Assembly: GCF_000314855.2 (NCBI RefSeq)
Contig: NZ_KB233222.1
Span: forward strand, 1 to 64,000
From: Providencia burhodogranariea DSM 19968
GTDB lineage: Bacteria > Pseudomonadota > Gammaproteobacteria > Enterobacterales > Enterobacteriaceae
DNA length: 64,000 nt
Direction: 5' to 3'
Part shown: piece by piece, positions 60,094-64,000 of the stretch
How positions within the stretch are numbered: the stretch's first letter is position 1
How the letters are laid out: each line of letters starts with the position of its first letter
The notes under the pieces: model-generated
The model's input: only the letters and a program-made list of their open reading frames with translations
Told to the model about the DNA's origin: nothing
Databases searched by the model: none
Position numbers and translations under genes: made by a program

Positions 60094-60243
60094 ATGTTTG
60101 GTGTTCATGTGATTTTAAAAAATAATCTAGACCAATTAGCGTTACTCGGAAAAACATTAGGAATAAATATGTTTGATGTTCATGTGATTTTAAAAAATAA
60201 TCCAGGCCAATTGGCGTTACTTGGAAAAACATTAGGAATAAAT
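60094..60243 (+). repeat. 75-bp in-frame tandem duplication
   Basis: 60094-60168 and 60169-60243 are near-identical (both start ATGTTTG and end AAAACATTAGGAATAAAT) with about six mismatches. Each unit encodes 25 residues and carries a start codon. The first copy's 3' end brings an AGGA to 7 bases before the second ATG. Confidence 0.92.
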
Positions 60244-60555
60244 AAGGTTGGGCTAGAAGGCGGAGGCATATTTACGGTTGGTGAAGAGTGTCATGCTCAT
60301 TTTTTAGTTGAAGATGGAAATAAAGCTAAAATAGTTCTTGAGCAAGCAGGGTTGATTGTTCTGGCTATTCGTGAACCCGTAACCCGTAAGTTAAAACAAG
60401 AAAAGCCCGGCGAATTGGGCGAGATAGCTCAGGTTCTCGCTGATAATGGCATCAATATTTTAGTGCAGTATAGCGATCATGCGAATCGACTGATATTGAT
60501 AACAGATAATGATACGATGGCGGCATCTATCACGCTTCCATGGGCAGCTCAATAA
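60094..60555 (+). CDS. ACT-domain amino-acid-binding protein with duplicated start
   Basis: From the ATG at 60094 the product is 153 residues; from the second ATG at 60169 it is 128, which fits the usual size. The functional domain reads [20 protein letters not shown], followed by [20 protein letters not shown] and a second ACT half ([20 protein letters not shown]). The first 25 residues are a near copy of the next 25, with PG changed to LD in the loop that normally binds ligand. AGGA precedes the second ATG and AGAG the first. It lies just before the ArsR-type regulator. Confidence 0.8.
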   Translation: MFGVHVILKNNLDQLALLGKTLGINMFDVHVILKNNPGQLALLGKTLGINKVGLEGGGIFTVGEECHAHFLVEDGNKAKIVLEQAGLIVLAIREPVTRKLKQEKPGELGEIAQVLADNGINILVQYSDHANRLILITDNDTMAASITLPWAAQ

Positions 60556-60574
60556 GAGCGCGAAGGCACAATTA

Positions 60575-61261
60575 ATGGATGAAATAACACAGAATATCAC
60601 TTTTGAATCCGCTATAGCCGCTGTGGGAGCGGCTATGTCCGATGCTTCCCGAGTAAAAATACTGTGTGCTTTGATGGATGGACGAGCATGGACGGCGACA
60701 GAGCTAAGTATTGCCGCAGAGATTTCAGCATCAACCACAAGTAGCCATTTATCCAAATTAGTTGTCAGCCAATTAATTACAGTTATAGCGCAAGGAAAGC
60801 ACCGTTATTTTCGATTAGCGGGCAAAGAAGTTGCAGAGCTCATTGAAGCTATGATGGGGATAACGTCTAACAATTTTAGCAGCGCTAAAATATCAACGCC
60901 GCCCCATTTGAGAAAGGCGCGGACTTGTTATGACCATTTAGCAGGTGAAGTTGCCGTTAAAATTTATGATTTCCTTTTTCGCGAGCAGTGGATAACCGCT
61001 GATGGTGGCATGATTACACTCGCGGGCATTGAACATTTTCGCTTGATGGGAATTGATGCTCAACCAAAAAGTTCACGAAAAGTGTGTTGTGCCTGCTTGG
61101 ATTGGAGTGAAAGACGTTCTCACTTAGGCGGCTATATTGGAGCTGCATTGTTTACACACTGTGAGTCTAAAGGTTGGTTGACAAAGCATGTTGGCTATCG
61201 AGAAGTCACAATTAACCCGAAAGGTTACCATGCCTTTAAAGACCATTTTCATTTTGATTAA
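60575..61261 (+). CDS. ArsR-family transcriptional regulator
   Basis: The 228-residue protein has an N-terminal winged helix (MSDASRVKILCALMDGRAW, TELSIAAEISASTTSSHLSK, QGKHRYFRL) and a longer C-terminal domain with Cys residues (KVCCACLDWSERRSHLGGYI). It therefore differs from minimal metal-sensing ArsR proteins. The ATG at 60575 has GAAGG upstream; the frame opens earlier at 60509 inside the ACT-domain gene. It may regulate the ABM/ACT genes before it. Confidence 0.85.
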   Translation: MDEITQNITFESAIAAVGAAMSDASRVKILCALMDGRAWTATELSIAAEISASTTSSHLSKLVVSQLITVIAQGKHRYFRLAGKEVAELIEAMMGITSNNFSSAKISTPPHLRKARTCYDHLAGEVAVKIYDFLFREQWITADGGMITLAGIEHFRLMGIDAQPKSSRKVCCACLDWSERRSHLGGYIGAALFTHCESKGWLTKHVGYREVTINPKGYHAFKDHFHFD

Positions 61262-61262
61262 G

Positions 61263-61634
61263 TTATTCATTATTAGAATATTGGTTTATTAAAACTGGGA
61301 GGGCATGCTGTTCTCCCCAACTTTTAAGTAATAAAAGTATAGGTTTTAGGGATTGACCTTTTTCAGTTAAACTATATTCAACCTTTGGCGGGACTTCAGG
61401 GAATACTTTTCGATTAATTAGCCCCACAGATTCTAATTCGCGTAATTGTTTAGTTAACATTCGGGGTGTAATAAAGAGTAAGTGTCGCTTTATTTCATTA
61501 AATCGTAATGTACCATTTGTTAGATGATAAAGGATCATTCCTTTACCTTTTCCACCAATTAGTTCTAATGAGGCTTCGACAGGGCAAGCTTCATATTCAT
61601 AAGATGTAAAACGTGGTTTTTTTACAGTATCCAT
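61263..61634 (-). CDS. HxlR-family transcriptional regulator
   Basis: The ~123-residue winged-helix regulator has CPVEASLELIGGKGKGMILYHL at its N-terminus, then LRFNEIKRHLLFITPRMLTKQLREL and KVEYSLTEKGQSL. HxlR proteins often sense quinones or electrophiles, with a redox Cys near the start; Cys in YEACPVEA fits that. The ATG at 61634 is preferred over an upstream ATG at 61682 because the extra residues lie in the operator-like region. It is divergent from nfsB. Confidence 0.85.
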   Translation of the reverse strand: MDTVKKPRFTSYEYEACPVEASLELIGGKGKGMILYHLTNGTLRFNEIKRHLLFITPRMLTKQLRELESVGLINRKVFPEVPPKVEYSLTEKGQSLKPILLLLKSWGEQHALPVLINQYSNNE

Positions 61635-61637
61635 TAT

Positions 61638-61664
61638 GTACCTATGTACCAAAAATGTACGTAC
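61638..61664. promoter_or_regulatory. GTAC-rich operator candidate between hxlR-type gene and nfsB
   Basis: Four GTAC motifs (61638, 61646, 61657 and 61661) lie immediately upstream of the HxlR start codon and 64-90 bp upstream of nfsB. Their spacing suggests a palindromic binding site for the HxlR protein, controlling itself and nfsB. This is inference from symmetry and location. Confidence 0.5.
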
Positions 61665-61727
61665 TTGTTTAAATGATAGCATTGGTTATCATAACAACTT
61701 TCCAGCTGTTATTAATAGGATAAAGTT

Positions 61728-62381
61728 ATGCCAATCATTGATGTCGCAATGAAACGTTATGCAACAAAATCGTTTGATCCAACAAAAACCATCTCTCCTG
61801 ACGTTTTTGAAAAAATTAAGCAGCTACTCAGATATAGCCCATCAAGTGTGAATATTCAGCCTTGGCATTTTATCATTGCAGAAACTAAAGAAGGTAAGCA
61901 ACAACTGGCTAAATCAACTGAAGTTGATTATCAATTTAATACGCCAAAAATCCTCAATGCATCACATGTTGTTCTGTTCTGTAGTAAAACAAGTGTTGAT
62001 AGAAATTATATGGATAATATTCTTGAGCATGAAGCATCAGATGGGCGTTATGCATTACCAGAACATAAACAAATGATGGAAGGTGCGAGAGATTTCTTTG
62101 TGAATTTCCATAAAGATAATCTGCAAGATTTACCGCTGTGGCTAGAAAAGCAAACCTTTATCAATTTAGGGAGTTTCTTATTAGGTGCCGCTGCATTAGG
62201 TGTTGATGCTGTTCCTATGGAAGGAATGGATTTTGCGGTTCTTGATAAAGAGTTTTCATTAACAGAAAAAGGCCTAGTTCCTATCGCAATGGTGCCATTG
62301 GGATACCATTCAGCCGATGATTTTAATGCAGAATTAACGAAATCTCGTTTACCTGAAGAACAAATCATTACTGTTATTTAA
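61728..62381 (+). CDS. nfsB: Oxygen-insensitive NAD(P)H nitroreductase
   Basis: The 217-residue flavoprotein equals E. coli NfsB in length and matches its motifs: VAMKRYATKSFDP, RYSPSSVNIQPWHFIIAE (FMN contact), NASHVVLFCSKT and FLLGAAALGVDAVPMEGMD. It reduces nitroaromatics and quinones in the cytosol. The divergent HxlR-type gene is a likely regulator. Confidence 0.92.
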   Translation: MPIIDVAMKRYATKSFDPTKTISPDVFEKIKQLLRYSPSSVNIQPWHFIIAETKEGKQQLAKSTEVDYQFNTPKILNASHVVLFCSKTSVDRNYMDNILEHEASDGRYALPEHKQMMEGARDFFVNFHKDNLQDLPLWLEKQTFINLGSFLLGAAALGVDAVPMEGMDFAVLDKEFSLTEKGLVPIAMVPLGYHSADDFNAELTKSRLPEEQIITVI

Positions 62382-62425
62382 TTGAATTTATATTGAATGT
62401 AAGAACATAATTCGATTAATATTCA

Positions 62426-62447
62426 TAGGCTGCTATCAAGCAGCCTA
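62426..62447. terminator. Hairpin after nfsB
   Basis: TAGGCTGCT / AGCAGCCTA forms a perfect 9-bp stem with a 4-nt loop, 45 bp after the nfsB stop. The absence of a T tract makes intrinsic termination uncertain. Confidence 0.5.
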
Positions 62448-62766
62448 GACTAAAATGAGATCATGCCCGCCTACTTATATCGTTATTTATGCCCATCAAA
62501 TAGCTTCGCTTCTCGAAATGACCAAATAGAAATGATAAGTATCAAAGCGTATTATCTAATATCATGATTTTAACTTAAGTATTATGTTTGTTTTTTATTA
62601 GGTCAGATTTGCGATTAACAGTTCTATATAGCTAAAAAATAATTAATTTAATAAGATATTGAAGTAAAATCATTTATGACTACTTATGCGTTAATCTTTT
62701 AATTTTAATTGTATAGAGTCTTTTTCTTTACTAATCCAGATGTTTTATTACTTTAAATGGAATAAC

Positions 62767-63171
62767 ATGTCAAAAAAATCAATTAATCCGTCATCTGTAT
62801 TTAATTCATTGCAATACGGCTTTAGCCAAGCTATTGAAACCAAGGGTACTCGCCAGCTTTTTTTATCGGGGCAAGTAGGGGTTGATGCTAATCAACAAAC
62901 CGTCGCTGGTGGTATGTATGAACAAACGGTTCAATCAATAAGGAATATTGAACATGTCCTAAAGGATGTTAACGGTACACTTGATGATGTTGTCATGCTA
63001 CGGATCTATATCAAACAAGGTTTTGATAGTCATGAAGAACAAATGGATATCGCTAAAGCATTACAGGAGAAATTTACTTCGGCTCCTCCCGCGTCGTCAT
63101 GGATTATTGTTACTGGATTATCATTGCCTGAATGGTTAATTGAAATTGAGGCTCATGCTATCCTAGATTAA
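62767..63171 (+). CDS. RidA/YjgF-family protein
   Basis: The ~134-residue protein has a RidA-type fold: LQYGFSQAIETKGTRQLFLS, GQVGVDANQQTVAGGMYEQT, and the C-terminal WLIEIEAHAILD with a Glu in the active-site position. The Arg-bearing loop differs from canonical RidA (SAPPASSWIIV), so it may belong to a non-deaminase subgroup. The ATG at 62767 has GGAA upstream; an earlier ATG at 62740 lacks one. Confidence 0.82.
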   Translation: MSKKSINPSSVFNSLQYGFSQAIETKGTRQLFLSGQVGVDANQQTVAGGMYEQTVQSIRNIEHVLKDVNGTLDDVVMLRIYIKQGFDSHEEQMDIAKALQEKFTSAPPASSWIIVTGLSLPEWLIEIEAHAILD

Positions 63172-63822
63172 TTAAATTGTTAATATTGTTCCGTCGAGAT
63201 ACATATTGTCATTTGCTATGTGTCTTGACGTGAAATGAATACGGATTAATCCATGGTATTATTATGGGTATTGATAAATAACCCAATGCTAAATGCTTTC
63301 TTTGTGTGTTATTAAAATAGAGTTAGCAGAACTGCAAGACGTTTGCCGAAAAATAGAAATTGTAAGAAGTGATTCAATATGGAATTAATTAATAGATAAG
63401 CCTTTTATCTTGTTTAATCGATTTAACTAAACCTAAATTTCAGTGATCTTTTCTCGATGAATCCAATCAATAATCATTTAACTCGAACTTTAGCAAGTAT
63501 ATAACTAATATAGTTTAGGCTAACATGATTGATAAATAAGACTATTCTTATCTATTTAGTAATCCGTTTTTATTCAGAGAACTAAGTAAATAAAAAAATA
63601 TTTTATTTCAATGTTATGGGTGTTTATGTGCGATATGTCATTTAATAATTCACCTTAGATAGAATGATTTTTTAATGTTAATATCAGAAATTAAAGGATT
63701 GAAGGGTAAAATATTTGGTTTAATTTGGATAATGCTTCTGTGATTCATATGTTAATATTATTAACATTAAGCATGTAATAATTGCTAATATTCAACAAAA
63801 TTGTAATTAAGAAGATTATCTA
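63172..63822. other. AT-rich intergenic region with hairpin
   Basis: About 650 bp between the RidA-type and lipoprotein genes. An imperfect 14-bp hairpin CGTCGAGATACATA / TATGTGTCTTGACG (63192-63230) just after ridA could act as a terminator. No gene is recognised in the rest. Confidence 0.5.
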
Positions 63823-64000
63823 ATGAAGACAACATTAAAACTTGGTTTACTTGGTATCGCTGTGCTTACTATTTCTGCATGTGATAGCTTAGATCCTACA
63901 AGTAATAAAGGCGAATTTTATTACAGCAATCCAACAACAAGTAATATTTCGTTTAAAGTAGATGGTAAAGATTATGAAGCTTTGCCTGGACATAGGGATA
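63823..64000 (+). CDS. Lipoprotein, 3' end outside window
   Basis: The frame opens with a lipoprotein signal peptide ending LLGIAVLTISAC (lipobox with Cys about residue 20), followed by a mature part reading GEFYYSNPTTSNISFKVDGK. At least 59 codons are in the window and the end is missing. I do not recognise the family; the sequence after the lipobox looks like a small beta-rich domain. Confidence 0.75.
   Translation, partial: MKTTLKLGLLGIAVLTISACDSLDPTSNKGEFYYSNPTTSNISFKVDGKDYEALPGHRD

Noticed and set aside
58868-63171. The two RidA genes as a local duplication
   Set aside because: They are on opposite strands, differ in length and active-site loop, and share only the general fold, so a recent duplication is not supported.

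Overview
The window looks like chromosomal DNA of a low-GC enterobacterium of the Morganellaceae, most likely Providencia or a close relative. This is inferred from protein resemblance to Escherichia coli orthologues recalled from memory, from the AT-rich composition, and from the conserved gene order queE/queD-cysJIH ... cysDNC-ftsB-ispD-ispF-truD-surE-pcm-nlpD-rpoS ... mutS. No database search was run. No rRNA, tRNA or CRISPR array was recognised.

Layout. 1-703: decayed IS982-family element cut by the window edge. 1199-3047: yafD-type phosphatase/nuclease gene and glutaminase glsA. 3477-6270: three-gene operon of a sulfide:quinone reductase-like flavoprotein, a DUF1641 protein and methionine gamma-lyase. 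6347-9098: proY-like permease, queE, queD. 9336-13605: cysJIH sulfite/PAPS reduction operon. 13685-21212 (minus): trehalose cluster treR-treB-GH65 phosphorylase-pgmB-porin, which uses phosphorolysis where E. coli uses the hydrolase TreC. 21552-25952: cysG-cysD-cysN-cysC (siroheme synthesis and sulfate activation), which feeds cysJIH. 26336-32684: ftsB-ispD-ispF-truD-surE-pcm-nlpD-rpoS housekeeping block. 33340-36664 (minus): mutS-miaE.

36884-47135 is an accessory island next to mutS: a decayed phage-type integrase, an IS3-family element interrupted by an internally deleted IS110-family element, a five-gene chaperone-usher fimbrial operon with a frameshifted second chaperone, a decayed second copy of the same IS3 element, and an IS6-family element. 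Two IS3 copies in the same orientation bracket the fimbrial operon.

47778-57950 is a metabolic accessory block: MocA-like cytidylyltransferase and XdhC (molybdenum cofactor maturation), converging on a Tat-exported molybdenum hydroxylase with a [2Fe-2S] subunit and a membrane-anchored triheme cytochrome c, then an XRE-cupin regulator, an AlaX-type editing protein and an indolepyruvate/phenylpyruvate decarboxylase. 58453-64000 holds small stress and housekeeping genes: a DUF1471 protein, two RidA proteins, an ABM monooxygenase, an ACT-domain protein with a 75-bp tandem duplication at its start, an ArsR-type regulator, HxlR regulator/nfsB nitroreductase, and a truncated lipoprotein gene.

The most notable items are the phosphorolytic trehalose cluster with an N-terminally extended GH65 enzyme, the methionine gamma-lyase/SQR-like/DUF1641 operon, the IS110 derivative that keeps a possible bridge-RNA region, the A7 frameshift in the second fimbrial chaperone, the perfect 19-bp inverted repeat before the major pilin gene, and a dispersed MITE-like repeat whose end forms the leader of the ACT-domain gene.
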